A DNA stretch of 64,000 bases from ChocPot-Mid sp043804925 (GTDB lineage Bacteria > Bacteroidota > Ignavibacteria > Kapaibacteriales > UBA2268). The stretch covers positions 14,550 through 78,549 of the forward strand of contig JAZDIP010000036.1 in the NCBI GenBank assembly GCA_043804925.1, read 5' to 3'. The notes beneath the pieces were generated by a model that saw nothing but the letters and a program-made list of their open reading frames with translations, was not told where the DNA came from and did not search any database. Of this stretch, positions 26,416-34,763 are shown in pieces; positions within the stretch are counted from its first letter, which is position 1; every line of letters starts with the position of its first letter. The position numbers and the translations under genes are program-made.

Positions 26416-28950
26416 TTAATATACTGTTAATATTAGCTGAGTTTCATTTAAACTTTTTGGTGAAAATGGAATTTTTAAATATGCTCCATTTTCCCAGAGA
26501 TGCAATTGACTTGTGTAATTTGGATTAATCGGGTCTTCGGAAACACCTCCCGGAAAAGAATATGAGACGTTCGATTCCGATAAATCTGCAATAAACCTGA
26601 ATGAAACAGAAGATACGATTTTGTATGGTTCAAAATAGTTCCAGGACGAATAATTAATGGTAGTGTTATCACCGCTACGTCGCATATCATTAATTTTAAA
26701 AACCGGTTCTAAAAATTTGTTAACATTGAGTGGGAACCGGAATTTCAGTATATGTAAATTACCATATTTCCACTTTTTTATATCGGGAGTTCCGTAAATT
26801 TTTGAAAGAGTATCAACTGCTTGTTTAAAACTAATCATTATTGTATAAATTTTGGTCTGTTCTTCGATTGAAGGAGTATTATCCTCATTTGGGGGATAGT
26901 AAGTTTTCAGTAATTCCAATGTCCTGTTCAATGCAAATTGGGGCATATCGAGATAATATGTATATGCCTCGTTTCCTAACTGAGATTTAAAAATATTTTC
27001 TATTAACTTCATTGTAAACATACCGAATATCGTTGGAGCAGGGCTTTCTGAAGAGTATAAAAAATCCCAGTTATTTATAATTCTATTTGCTCTGATTTCA
27101 TTTTCTTTCAGAGTATTCAGATTTGTATTGATTACTGGTTGAGTTACTCTAAATATCTCACGTGAAAAATCGGAAAGCATATCTGTTTGCATTCTTTGGG
27201 CATCTATAGTACCATAACTATAATTATCCGTTTTTTGATATTGCTGAATTAACTCTTCGATTCTCCTTGCTCTTGAGGAAAGGTCAAAATATCTTGAATA
27301 ATTTGTTTTTCGGAATAATGGACCATTAGAAGCAGATACATATCGTTTTTGCGGATTATAGATGGAAGCTATTACGGCGAAAGTATCTAATCCTGTCCAG
27401 TCGTATTCTCCGAGCCATCCAGGATTTGGCAATACCATATTATTGGCTGTGCCTCGTTTTGGAATCGCTCCTGCTGTAACTAAACCAATATTACCTGATT
27501 TATCGGCATATACAAAATTAAGCGAAGGCGATTTCCAGGTTTTGAATGAGTATTTAAACTCATTCCAGTTTTTTACCTGCGAAAGCAAATAAAGTGGTGT
27601 CATTTCATCGGATTGAAAACTTCCTGTCCATTTGTAGCTTAGCACATATTTATGAAAAATCTTAGGTTTTTTTGCAGTATGCAATTTTGAAGGATAATCA
27701 ATATCATTAGTTGAGTAAAAATCCGAAATAACAGGTGAACGCCGGGTTGACCTTAAGTAATAAATATAATCTTCATGTTTGGTGATTTTAATGGTATCTT
27801 TTTTGTATAAAAATTTTTCGTGAACGTTTGCCGGTATTTTGTAAGAGTCATGTTTTTCATCTGCTTTTTCAATAAAATAATCACAATCATCAATCATGGC
27901 ATTTGCAATTCCCCATGCAATATTATCATTTCTTCCCGATAAAACAAAGGGTATACCGGGAAGGGCATATCCGGCAATATTCGTACCGGGATAGCTGAAC
28001 TGCATCTGGTACCACATTGAAGGGATGCTTATTCCAGAGTGAAAATCATTTGCTAAGATGGCTTCAGCTAATGTATCATGGATTTTCCTCATCGCCCAAA
28101 CATTACAACCATATGAGCGGTAATTAAAAATATCGCTTATTACTGAATTATTTTTCTGAGTTAATTGTTCAATTTGTTTGCCAAAGTTTCTCATCAGTTG
28201 ATTTTTTAAAGAATATTTTCCATTGGAATTCATGTATGTCGAGTGGTAGAGCGAGCTTAATGTTTGCATGGAATCGCTTGAATAATCATCATATATAAAC
28301 ATAGAATTCTTTTCAAAATCGGGCAATAATCTCATTGTGTTTTCTACACCGATTATCTCGGCAATACTGCCGAAGTTAATATCCGCTTTGAAAGCAATAC
28401 TCATTTGATAAGCGAAAAGTCTTTGAATTGCCATACAATCTTCCACAGTCCATAATTTGGGCAAATAATTTAGGGCGGAAAAACCAAAATGAAGTTTATT
28501 CTTATTCTGTTTTATAAAATAATTTACGCCATCGGAATATTTTTTTAGTAAGTAATAAACATGTTTATGTACGATTAATTTATTAGAGTCTGCAATTGAT
28601 TTTATTTTAAGAGTTCGCATGTATTTGTCAAAAGGCAGGTATTCCATACCGAGTATTTCAGAAAGTTCACCTTTTGCAGTACGTCTTAATATATCCATCT
28701 GGAAAATTCTATCGCTTGCCTGTATATAGCCAATCATATAATATGCATCTGCTTCATTATTGGCAACCAAATGCTTTATTCCGGCTGTATGCTTATAGAC
28801 TTTTACAACATCATTAAGTTCGTTATTTTCGATTTCCTGCATATCGTCGGGAACCGATAGAGAATGTAAATAATAGAAAAAGAATATCAGCGATACCGAT
28901 ATGAAAAAGAATGTTATTATTACTGCCGCAAATTTTTTAAATAACCACAT
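26416..28950 (-). CDS. Penicillin-acylase (S45) family protein with Cys in the nucleophile position
   Basis: An 844-residue N-terminal-nucleophile hydrolase of the penicillin amidase family, which cut amide bonds of acylated compounds outside the cytoplasm after self-cleavage into alpha and beta chains. An uncleaved-type signal anchor spans residues 5-28. The alpha part has YMIGYIQASDRIFQMDILRR, typical of the family. The self-cleavage site is G281-C282-N-V-W, followed by the usual AILANDFHSG about 15 residues on. Family members normally have Ser (SNxW) where this protein has Cys282 (codon TGT). PGIPFVLSGRNDNIAWG is also conserved. It follows the epimerase gene on the same strand after a gap with a nonamer tandem array. 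Substrate unknown. Confidence 0.88.
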   Translation of the reverse strand: MWLFKKFAAVIITFFFISVSLIFFFYYLHSLSVPDDMQEIENNELNDVVKVYKHTAGIKHLVANNEADAYYMIGYIQASDRIFQMDILRRTAKGELSEILGMEYLPFDKYMRTLKIKSIADSNKLIVHKHVYYLLKKYSDGVNYFIKQNKNKLHFGFSALNYLPKLWTVEDCMAIQRLFAYQMSIAFKADINFGSIAEIIGVENTMRLLPDFEKNSMFIYDDYSSDSMQTLSSLYHSTYMNSNGKYSLKNQLMRNFGKQIEQLTQKNNSVISDIFNYRSYGCNVWAMRKIHDTLAEAILANDFHSGISIPSMWYQMQFSYPGTNIAGYALPGIPFVLSGRNDNIAWGIANAMIDDCDYFIEKADEKHDSYKIPANVHEKFLYKKDTIKITKHEDYIYYLRSTRRSPVISDFYSTNDIDYPSKLHTAKKPKIFHKYVLSYKWTGSFQSDEMTPLYLLSQVKNWNEFKYSFKTWKSPSLNFVYADKSGNIGLVTAGAIPKRGTANNMVLPNPGWLGEYDWTGLDTFAVIASIYNPQKRYVSASNGPLFRKTNYSRYFDLSSRARRIEELIQQYQKTDNYSYGTIDAQRMQTDMLSDFSREIFRVTQPVINTNLNTLKENEIRANRIINNWDFLYSSESPAPTIFGMFTMKLIENIFKSQLGNEAYTYYLDMPQFALNRTLELLKTYYPPNEDNTPSIEEQTKIYTIMISFKQAVDTLSKIYGTPDIKKWKYGNLHILKFRFPLNVNKFLEPVFKINDMRRSGDNTTINYSSWNYFEPYKIVSSVSFRFIADLSESNVSYSFPGGVSEDPINPNYTSQLHLWENGAYLKIPFSPKSLNETQLILTVY

Positions 28951-28955
28951 AATTA

Positions 28956-29090
28956 AAAAAGTTCAAAAGTTCATAAAGTTCGTAAAGTTCATAAAGTTCG
29001 TAAAGTTCAAAAAGTTCATAAAGTTCGTAAAGTTCTTAAAGTTCATAAAGTTCATAAAGTTCATAAAGTTCTTAAAGTTCTTAAAGTCTT
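28956..29090. repeat. Nonamer tandem array AAAGTTCNT
   Basis: About 14 copies of a 9-bp unit (AAAGTTCAT, AAAGTTCGT or AAAGTTCTT), some shortened. The array lies 5 bases upstream of the acylase start codon, so it forms the 5' untranslated part of that gene or of the message from the epimerase gene. On the plus strand it gives a Lys-Phe-rich open frame that is not a gene. Confidence 0.85.
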
Positions 29091-29107
29091 TTTAATAAAT
29101 TCTTCCT

Positions 29108-29143
29108 TCCTAATTAGTAATTAGTAATTTGTAATTAGTAATT
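29108..29143. repeat. TAATTAGTAATT repeats
   Basis: This is a short run of TAATTAGTAATT / TAATTTGTAATT units directly after the stop of the epimerase gene. It is one of several AT-rich octamer-type runs in this window that abut stop codons. Confidence 0.65.
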
Positions 29144-29146
29144 AAA

Positions 29147-30133
29147 TTAAAGCCATTTGTTTTCTTTGTACCAGTCTATTGTGTTTTTCATGCCCTCTTC
29201 AATACTCACTTTTTGTTCATAAGCAAAATCTTTTTTAGCTTTATCAATGGAACATGTCCAATAATCCTGAATGAAATCAATTCCTTTTTCATAATTGAAT
29301 ATTGGTGGTTTTTTTGCAAAATGTCCAAAAAATTCTGTTAATCCTGCCGCAGTCAGAACAATGAAATGAGGTAATTTCAATTTTAATACGAATTTCTTAT
29401 TCATTAATTTCGACATCAACGGTATGAGCAAATCCCATGTATAAAATTCTTCAGAAGACACAAAGTAAGTTTCACCGATTGTTTTTTCACTAAAAGCAGA
29501 CTCCAAAATTCCTCTCGATAAATCGGTTGAATGGATTAAACTTAAATATTTAGGTTTTAATCCTACCATTGTTGCCAATCCTGCATTAACCGTTTTAAAT
29601 ACCGAAAAAATTGCAGTATCACGGGGACCATAAACTGCCGGAGCCCTCACAATGGTTATGGGAATCTTTTCTTTAAACTTTAATATTTCATCTTCAGCTA
29701 ATTTTTTACTTTTCCCGTATGCAGTAATCGGTTTACATTCGGTTTGCTCCGTAACGGGTTCATCGAGCGACTTTGCCGGACCTGTTACGGTAAGACTGCT
29801 AACGAATAGGAAACGTTTTAAATTTGGAGAATTTTTATAAGCAGCTTCGATAATATTTCTTGTGCCATCGCGATTTCCCTTTACAAATTCTTCATAATTC
29901 CGGGCAAATGTTAAGCCGGCTATATGAAAGATATAGTCTGTATCCTTAACTGCTTTTTCCAGTCCAACTATGTCAAAAAGTGATGTCTCGAATAATTCGA
30001 CAGGTTTATCCTTCAACCACTGTAAATTGCTTGTTTTTCTGACAATACACCTTACATCGTATCCCTTGCTGATTAATAAGTCAACAACATGACTCCCGAT
30101 AAATCCGCTTCCACCTGTAACTAACGCAACCAA
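29147..30133 (-). CDS. NAD(P)-dependent epimerase/dehydratase (extended SDR)
   Basis: A 328-residue extended short-chain dehydrogenase/reductase. The nucleotide-binding GGSGFIG is at residues 7-13, and the catalytic Tyr139-x3-Lys143 pair (AYGKSK) is intact. FHIAGLTFARNYEEF and RAPAVYGPRDTAIF are typical of the NAD-epimerase / 3-beta-HSD group that acts on nucleotide sugars, sterols or dihydroflavonols. It starts divergently from the GDP-mannose pyrophosphorylase fusion gene (198 bp apart), which supports a role in sugar-nucleotide metabolism, but the substrate is not fixed. The penicillin-acylase homologue lies downstream on the same strand. Confidence 0.85.
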   Translation of the reverse strand: MVALVTGGSGFIGSHVVDLLISKGYDVRCIVRKTSNLQWLKDKPVELFETSLFDIVGLEKAVKDTDYIFHIAGLTFARNYEEFVKGNRDGTRNIIEAAYKNSPNLKRFLFVSSLTVTGPAKSLDEPVTEQTECKPITAYGKSKKLAEDEILKFKEKIPITIVRAPAVYGPRDTAIFSVFKTVNAGLATMVGLKPKYLSLIHSTDLSRGILESAFSEKTIGETYFVSSEEFYTWDLLIPLMSKLMNKKFVLKLKLPHFIVLTAAGLTEFFGHFAKKPPIFNYEKGIDFIQDYWTCSIDKAKKDFAYEQKVSIEEGMKNTIDWYKENKWL

Positions 30134-30331
30134 TATGATATCCTTTCTACAATTTTTATCTAAATATCCAAAAACTTCATAAATGCAAAATTATTATAGT
30201 TAAAAATACGAATTCCATTATTAATTAATCTAAAAAAACAATAATATTGAAAAATAATATTTGTACAATTAAAAAAATTCAATAAATTGTTATTTATTTT
30301 ATTTTAAATTGATTAAGACATCAGGGATTTT

Positions 30332-32830
30332 ATGATTAAAGCAGTTATTATGGCAGGTGGTTTTGGCACGAGACTAAGGCCATTGACAATGTCAATACCT
30401 AAACCTATGGTGAGCGTATTGAATACTCCTATGATGGAGCATATTGTAAATCTCTTGAAAAAACACAACATTAACGAGGTAATATCTGTTCTGTATTTTC
30501 AACCGGAAATAATTTCATCTTATTTTGAGAACGGGAAAAAATTCGGTATAGATATGAAATATGTCAAAGCAATTGCTGACTATGGTACTGCCGGTGCCGT
30601 CAGAAATGCTCAAGAACTTCTCGATAAGAGGTTTATAATTATAAGCGGTGATGTTCTTACAGATTTTGATTTAACCAAAGCCATAGAATTTCATGTTAAA
30701 AAGAAAGCATTGGCTACAATCTTATTGACAAGGGTTCCAAATCCTTTGCAGTATGGTATAGTAATGACAGACAAAGATGGCAAAATAACTAGATTTCTTG
30801 AAAAACCTTCATGGGGGCAAGTATTCAGCGATACCATCAATACCGGAATTTATATATTGGAACCTGAAGTATTAAAATACATTCCTTACCAGGAGGAATT
30901 TGATTTCAGTAAGGATTTGTTCCCATTTATGCTTCAGAAAAAATTACCTTTGTACGGCTATATTTGCGAAGGATACTGGAGAGACATAGGTAATTTGAAT
31001 GAATATCAAAAAGGTCAAAATGATGCAATCAGTTCCAAAGTTCAGTTATTGTCTCGCGGTAGAATGCGTGGAAAAAACACCTATGGTAAAAATACGAAAA
31101 TATCGCCTACTGCAAAGTTTACGGGTGCAAATTTTATTGGAAATAATTCCGTGATTTCCGAATATGCAGAATTAACGAATTCGGTAATTGGAGATGGTGT
31201 AAATATAGGTGCAGGTACCAAACTAACAAATGCGATTATCTGGAACAACGTTATTATTGGTGATTTTGCTGAAATAACTGAAGCCGTGATTTGCAATGAT
31301 TGTAAAATAGGTCCACATGTAACCATATCCGAAAATGTTTTCATTGCTGAAAAATGTATTCTTGATTCTGAAGCAACTTTGACTTCAAATATCAAACTTT
31401 GGCCTAACAAACATGTAGAAGAAGGTGCAATACTTTCAACTTCATTAGTCCAGGAAGAAAAATGGCTTAGAGAATTATTTACCGATGCACGTATTTCCGG
31501 ATTGTCAAATCTGGAAATCCATCCGGAATTTGGTGCAAAGCTTGGTGCCGCAATAGGAATGACATATGGGCAAAATGTAACTATAATTGCAAGCCGGGAC
31601 ACCGACAGAGTATCAAGAATAATGAAAAGAACAATTTCTGCAGGACTTTCATCAGTTGGTGTAAATGTTCATGATGTTCAAACGATTTCAATACCACAAA
31701 CAAGGCAGGAATTAAGGACTAATAAGTATGCCGGTGGATTTCATGTACGCAGAAGCCCGCGTGAAATAGGAAGGACGGATATTATTATATTCAGCAAGGA
31801 AGGCAGGGATATTAACCTTACGCAAACAAAGGCAATTGAACGCTATTTCTTCGGAGAAGATATTCAAAGAGTACATCACGATAATGTAGGCAAAATCTAT
31901 TATCCTGAACGTACCAACGAAATTTACCGGAACAGGTATCTTGAATTACTTGATGTCGAATTAATAAGAAAAGCGAGATACAAGTTAATGATAGATTATT
32001 CACATGGTCTTGCTTCGACAATATTTCCTTATATACTTGGCAAGTTGAATATTGACGCTTTAACATTGCATGATTATGTTGATTCCCGTAAATTTCAAAC
32101 AAATGCAACATTGGAAAATACTGATGAAGCACAGATGATAATGAAATCCCTTGGTTATGGCTTGGGATTTATTATTGAACCCGGAGCAGAGAAAATTTCG
32201 TTATTGGATGAAAGAGGTGTTCTTTACAACCCGACAAGATTGCTGACGATAATAACGAAGTTGTTTCTTGAAACGAATAGAAGCCGTGAACCATATAAAA
32301 TAGCTATCTCTATCTTGGCAAGCCATGATATTGATTCGATAACCAAAGAACATAATGTCGAAATCATCAGAATTAAGGATACTCACTCTGCAATGATGGA
32401 AGCTACAAGAGATGAAAATGTGATTTTTGTTGGCGGAGTATGGGGAAACTATATTTTCAGGGATTTTCTTTTTGCAGCCGATGGGATGTTTACAATTGGT
32501 AAAATATTGGAAATGTTGGCAAAAACCGGATTGAAAACATCTACTCTTGATACGGAATTACCACAAAGATTTCAACATCATAAAAATGTGAATTGTCCTT
32601 GGGAATTGAAAGGTAAAGTTATGCGATGTGCCATGGAACATTCCGAGAATTTTCCCAGAGAATTGGTTGATGGTGTAAAAATATTTGAAGAAGATAGTTC
32701 TGTACTACTGTTTCCGGACAGGGAAAAAGCGGCATTTCTGGTTCATTCGGAAAGTACTGATTTAGATACTGCTATTAAGTTGACTAAGAAATATTGTGAT
32801 ATGGTTAAACAGTGGCGTTCGGATAAATAA
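30332..32830 (+). CDS. Mannose-1-phosphate guanylyltransferase fused to a degenerate phosphomannomutase
   Basis: An 832-residue cytoplasmic fusion. Residues 1-230 are a nucleotidyltransferase with the start signature IMAGGFGTRLRPLT...PKPM, as in GDP-mannose pyrophosphorylases. Residues about 255-360 are hexapeptide (left-handed beta-helix) repeats. Residues 390-832 are a phosphohexomutase fold. In the mutase part, phosphoserine Ser475 remains in RRSPRE, where active enzymes have TASHNP. The metal loop is E616-P-G-A-E-K instead of D-G-D-x-D-R, and the sugar loop is GGVWGN (701-706) instead of GEESGH. The mutase half is therefore probably inactive and may be regulatory. The RBS AGGGA lies 5 bases upstream of the start. 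Confidence 0.85.
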   Translation: MIKAVIMAGGFGTRLRPLTMSIPKPMVSVLNTPMMEHIVNLLKKHNINEVISVLYFQPEIISSYFENGKKFGIDMKYVKAIADYGTAGAVRNAQELLDKRFIIISGDVLTDFDLTKAIEFHVKKKALATILLTRVPNPLQYGIVMTDKDGKITRFLEKPSWGQVFSDTINTGIYILEPEVLKYIPYQEEFDFSKDLFPFMLQKKLPLYGYICEGYWRDIGNLNEYQKGQNDAISSKVQLLSRGRMRGKNTYGKNTKISPTAKFTGANFIGNNSVISEYAELTNSVIGDGVNIGAGTKLTNAIIWNNVIIGDFAEITEAVICNDCKIGPHVTISENVFIAEKCILDSEATLTSNIKLWPNKHVEEGAILSTSLVQEEKWLRELFTDARISGLSNLEIHPEFGAKLGAAIGMTYGQNVTIIASRDTDRVSRIMKRTISAGLSSVGVNVHDVQTISIPQTRQELRTNKYAGGFHVRRSPREIGRTDIIIFSKEGRDINLTQTKAIERYFFGEDIQRVHHDNVGKIYYPERTNEIYRNRYLELLDVELIRKARYKLMIDYSHGLASTIFPYILGKLNIDALTLHDYVDSRKFQTNATLENTDEAQMIMKSLGYGLGFIIEPGAEKISLLDERGVLYNPTRLLTIITKLFLETNRSREPYKIAISILASHDIDSITKEHNVEIIRIKDTHSAMMEATRDENVIFVGGVWGNYIFRDFLFAADGMFTIGKILEMLAKTGLKTSTLDTELPQRFQHHKNVNCPWELKGKVMRCAMEHSENFPRELVDGVKIFEEDSSVLLFPDREKAAFLVHSESTDLDTAIKLTKKYCDMVKQWRSDK

Positions 32831-32894
32831 ATATAATTTAATACATGAAAACTTTTGCAATTTGATTGAATAAGAATTTTTTTAGTGATGTGAA

Positions 32895-33356
32895 ATGAAA
32901 ATATCGGAAATTTTAAATATTGACTCTATAAAAGTTGATTTAAAGGTTGAATCAAAAAGAGAGCTTTTGGAACAAATGATTTTTCTTGCAGAAAGAAGCA
33001 TGAAAATAATTGACCGAGAAGAAGTAAAACAGGAAGTTTTGGAAAGAGAAAAAATTATGTCAACAGGAGTTGGCAAGGGCATTGCTTTACCGCATGCAAA
33101 AACCAATTCCATTACCGATACTATAGGTTCTTTGGCTTTGTTGAGCCAACCCGTTGACTTCAACTCTATTGACGATAAACCTGTCTCCATTGTTTTTCTT
33201 CTGTTGGGTATGGAAAATAATGTTGGAAATCATTTAAGATTATTAAGTAAAATTTCACGGCTTATGAATAACGACTCTTTCAGGGGGAATTTGCAACAAT
33301 GCAAAACATCTAATGAAGTATTAGAGTTATTTATTCAATATGAAGATAAGGAGTAA
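32895..33356 (+). CDS. PTS EIIA (fructose/nitrogen type, PtsN-like)
   Basis: A 153-residue EIIA domain of the mannitol/fructose phosphotransferase family. The phospho-acceptor is His67 in GIALPHAKT, preceded by REKIMSTGVGKG, and the rest of the domain matches (PVSIVFLLLGMENN...HLRLLSKISRLM). There are no permease domains nearby, so it may act as a regulator like PtsN rather than in sugar uptake. It lies 64 bases after the mannose-1-phosphate guanylyltransferase fusion gene and before sufE in the same direction. Confidence 0.88.
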   Translation: MKISEILNIDSIKVDLKVESKRELLEQMIFLAERSMKIIDREEVKQEVLEREKIMSTGVGKGIALPHAKTNSITDTIGSLALLSQPVDFNSIDDKPVSIVFLLLGMENNVGNHLRLLSKISRLMNNDSFRGNLQQCKTSNEVLELFIQYEDKE

Positions 33357-33358
33357 TA

Positions 33359-33451
33359 CAATTGACAATTAACAATTAACAATTGACAATTAACAATTAA
33401 CAATTTGCATTAACAATTAACAATTAACAATTAACAATTGACAATTAACAA
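33359..33451. repeat. ACAATTAACAATTG tandem array
   Basis: Nine or so copies of ACAATTA/ACAATTG units fill the whole gap between the EIIA gene and sufE. They stop 10 bases before the sufE start. Related units lie after the TerB-like gene at 8471-8507. Confidence 0.8.
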
Positions 33452-33461
33452 TTAAAAAAAA

Positions 33462-33923
33462 ATGATTTCAATAAATGAGAATTATCAGATACCGGAAAAG
33501 ACAATTGAAGAAATAACAGAAAATTTTATCGAAAATATTCAAGCCGCACAGGAACTGGGTCAGGAATTCATGTACCAGACTTTAATGGATTACGGAAGCA
33601 AATTAGGCGATTTCCCAAAAGAATCTATGACCGAGGTCAACAAGATTCACGGCTGTCAGTCAACAGTATATATCACTGGAGAAAAAATTGACGGGAGAAT
33701 ATTTTTCAAAGGGTATGCCGATTCGAAATTAGTTTCCGGTCAGGTTGCTATTCTTCTTAGTATTTTCGATGGACAGATGGCAGAAGAATTAATCAATAAT
33801 TCCAAAGTGCATCTCGATAAATTTGTCAGTAGTACTAATATCATAGCAAGTCTTAGTCCTTCCCGACAAAACGCATTCGGCAGTATGTACGAGCATGCAA
33901 AAAAGCTTGCATTGAGTTTGTAG
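33462..33923 (+). CDS. sufE: SufE-family sulfur acceptor
   Basis: A 153-residue SufE. It accepts persulfide sulfur from a SufS-type cysteine desulfurase and hands it to the SufBCD scaffold during Fe-S cluster assembly in the cytoplasm. The acceptor Cys65 sits in HGCQSTVY, and the C-terminal LSPSRQNAFGSMYEHAK motif is also conserved. No other suf gene is next to it. The stop codon TAG is the second to fourth base of the inverted repeat at 33920, so the end of the reading frame may have been set by a repeat insertion. The upstream gap is completely made of AT-rich tandem repeats. Confidence 0.93.
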   Translation: MISINENYQIPEKTIEEITENFIENIQAAQELGQEFMYQTLMDYGSKLGDFPKESMTEVNKIHGCQSTVYITGEKIDGRIFFKGYADSKLVSGQVAILLSIFDGQMAEELINNSKVHLDKFVSSTNIIASLSPSRQNAFGSMYEHAKKLALSL

Positions 33924-33950
33924 AGACAGGTCTGAGACCTGTCTCTACTT
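33920..33950 (+). terminator. Repeat-derived hairpin overlapping the sufE stop codon
   Basis: GTAGAGACAGGTC and GACCTGTCTCTAC form a perfect 13-bp stem with a 3-base loop (TGA), followed by TTTAT. The sufE stop codon is inside the left arm. A half copy (GAGACCTGTATCTAC) follows, then the dispersed unit CATCCTGAGCCTGTCGAAGG at about 33987. It would act as a terminator but is built from a mobile repeat. Confidence 0.65.
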
Positions 33951-34020
33951 TATAGTCATCCTGAGACCTGTATCTACTTCATAATCATCCTGAGCCTGTC
34001 GAAGGATGAATCAATATAAT

Positions 34021-34058
34021 CTCCCATCTCCATTTGGAGAGGGGTAGGGGGTGAGGTT
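34021..34058. repeat. GGAGAGGGG palindromic unit (intergenic copy)
   Basis: The block is CTCCATTTGGAGAGGGG followed by GGGGTGAGGTT. Near-identical blocks lie inside the coding regions at 37005-37040 and 38393-38431. This copy is joined directly to the orphan T9SS C-terminal fragment. Confidence 0.8.
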
Positions 34059-34137
34059 GGACATTTCAAATTTCCCAAATGGAATATATTTCTTCCGTAT
34101 CGGCAATGAAATTCAAAAATTTGTAATTTTAAGGTAG
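34048..34137 (+). pseudogene. Orphan fragment of a T9SS C-terminal sorting domain
   Basis: After an in-frame TAG at 34045, an open stretch encodes GVRLDISNFPNGIYF and then FRIGNEIQKFVILR with a TAG stop. This is the end of a sorting domain like that of the gene at 34764 (PNGTYFIRIGNEIQKFVVMR). No start codon or body belongs to it. It is either the remains of a deleted cargo gene or a spare cassette. It abuts a palindromic repeat in the same arrangement as in the gene at 37221. Confidence 0.8.
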
Positions 34138-34187
34138 AAATTTCGTATATTTTATTTTTATAATTGTATGTTTTTAAATATTATTTT

Positions 34188-34427
34188 ATGCCAACAGTAT
34201 TGAGAATAGGTCCATTTAGATTTCATTTTTACTCTGATGAGTTAAATGAACCTGCTCATATACACGTCGCTACTGCAGATGGAGAATGTAAATTTTGGCT
34301 TGAACCAATCATTTTGTCAAGGAATATTGGATTAAAGCCACACACAATTAGAGATATCGAGAAATTAGTTTATGAAAATGCAGATTTTCTAAAGGAGAAA
34401 TATTATGAATACCTCAGTATTAGATAA
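34188..34427 (+). CDS. DUF4160-family protein (putative toxin-antitoxin partner)
   Basis: A 79-residue protein. The frame opens at 34164, but the family usually begins MPT-x-x-R, so I place the start at 34188 (MPTVLRIGPFRFHFYSDEL). The E-P-A-H-I-H-V motif near residue 21 and the C-terminal KEKYYEYL agree with DUF4160. It overlaps the next gene by 23 bases. DUF4160 and DUF2442 genes are commonly adjacent and have been proposed as a toxin-antitoxin-type pair, but activity is not established. Confidence 0.75.
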   Translation: MPTVLRIGPFRFHFYSDELNEPAHIHVATADGECKFWLEPIILSRNIGLKPHTIRDIEKLVYENADFLKEKYYEYLSIR

Positions 34428-34674
34428 AATGACAGAAACACAACCTGTGGCAATCAATGTCTGGGCTAAAGATAGAATGATTTATATTGAACTGACTGAT
34501 TTTCGGATTATTGCTTTCCCTGCTGATAGGTTCCTAATCTTAAAGAACGCAACAAACGAACAATTGCAAAAAGTTGAGCTACGATTGAATGGTTTCGCAT
34601 TGCGTTGGGAAGAACTTGACGAAGATATTACAGTAAAAGGAATTTTAGAGGGTCGTTTTCAGCTTTCTCAATAA
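34405..34674 (+). CDS. DUF2442-family protein
   Basis: An 89-residue partner of the preceding DUF4160 gene. The hallmark is near the end: RWEELDEDITVKGILEGRF. The N-terminus starts MNTSVLDKMTETQPV, and the middle has DRMIYIELTDFRIIAFPADRF, the strand pattern of this family. Translation is coupled by overlap with the upstream gene. The shared upstream element of the T9SS cargo gene starts 17 bases after its stop. Confidence 0.78.
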   Translation: MNTSVLDKMTETQPVAINVWAKDRMIYIELTDFRIIAFPADRFLILKNATNEQLQKVELRLNGFALRWEELDEDITVKGILEGRFQLSQ

Positions 34675-34690
34675 CAAATTATTTCTTCTT

Positions 34691-34741
34691 TTTTTGAGAC
34701 GTTTTCCTGTTTAATGTGTCATTATATATTATGGTGTGACA
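34691..34741 (+). promoter_or_regulatory. Conserved upstream element of T9SS cargo genes, copy A
   Basis: TGAGAC at 34695-34700 and GTCAT at 34718-34722 are 17 bases apart, with TTTTCCTGTTT between. TGTCA-N15-TGACA forms an inverted repeat around the second box. The GTCAT box is 46 bases before the ATG at 34764. The layout resembles an ECF-sigma promoter (TGAAAC / GTC type). Copies B and C are at 37139 and 44016. Confidence 0.6.
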
Positions 34742-34763
34742 TTTTTGTCAAAGGTTTGGAAAA

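Noticed and set aside
28901..29095. Plus-strand open frame of 64 residues rich in Lys, Phe, Ile and Val
   Set aside because: It is only the translation of the AAAGTTCNT tandem array plus the antisense of the acylase start; no RBS or gene-like composition.
33357..33461. Possible CRISPR array upstream of sufE
   Set aside because: Units are 7-14 bases with no unique spacers; this is a simple tandem repeat. The same holds for 28956-29090 and 48810-48876.
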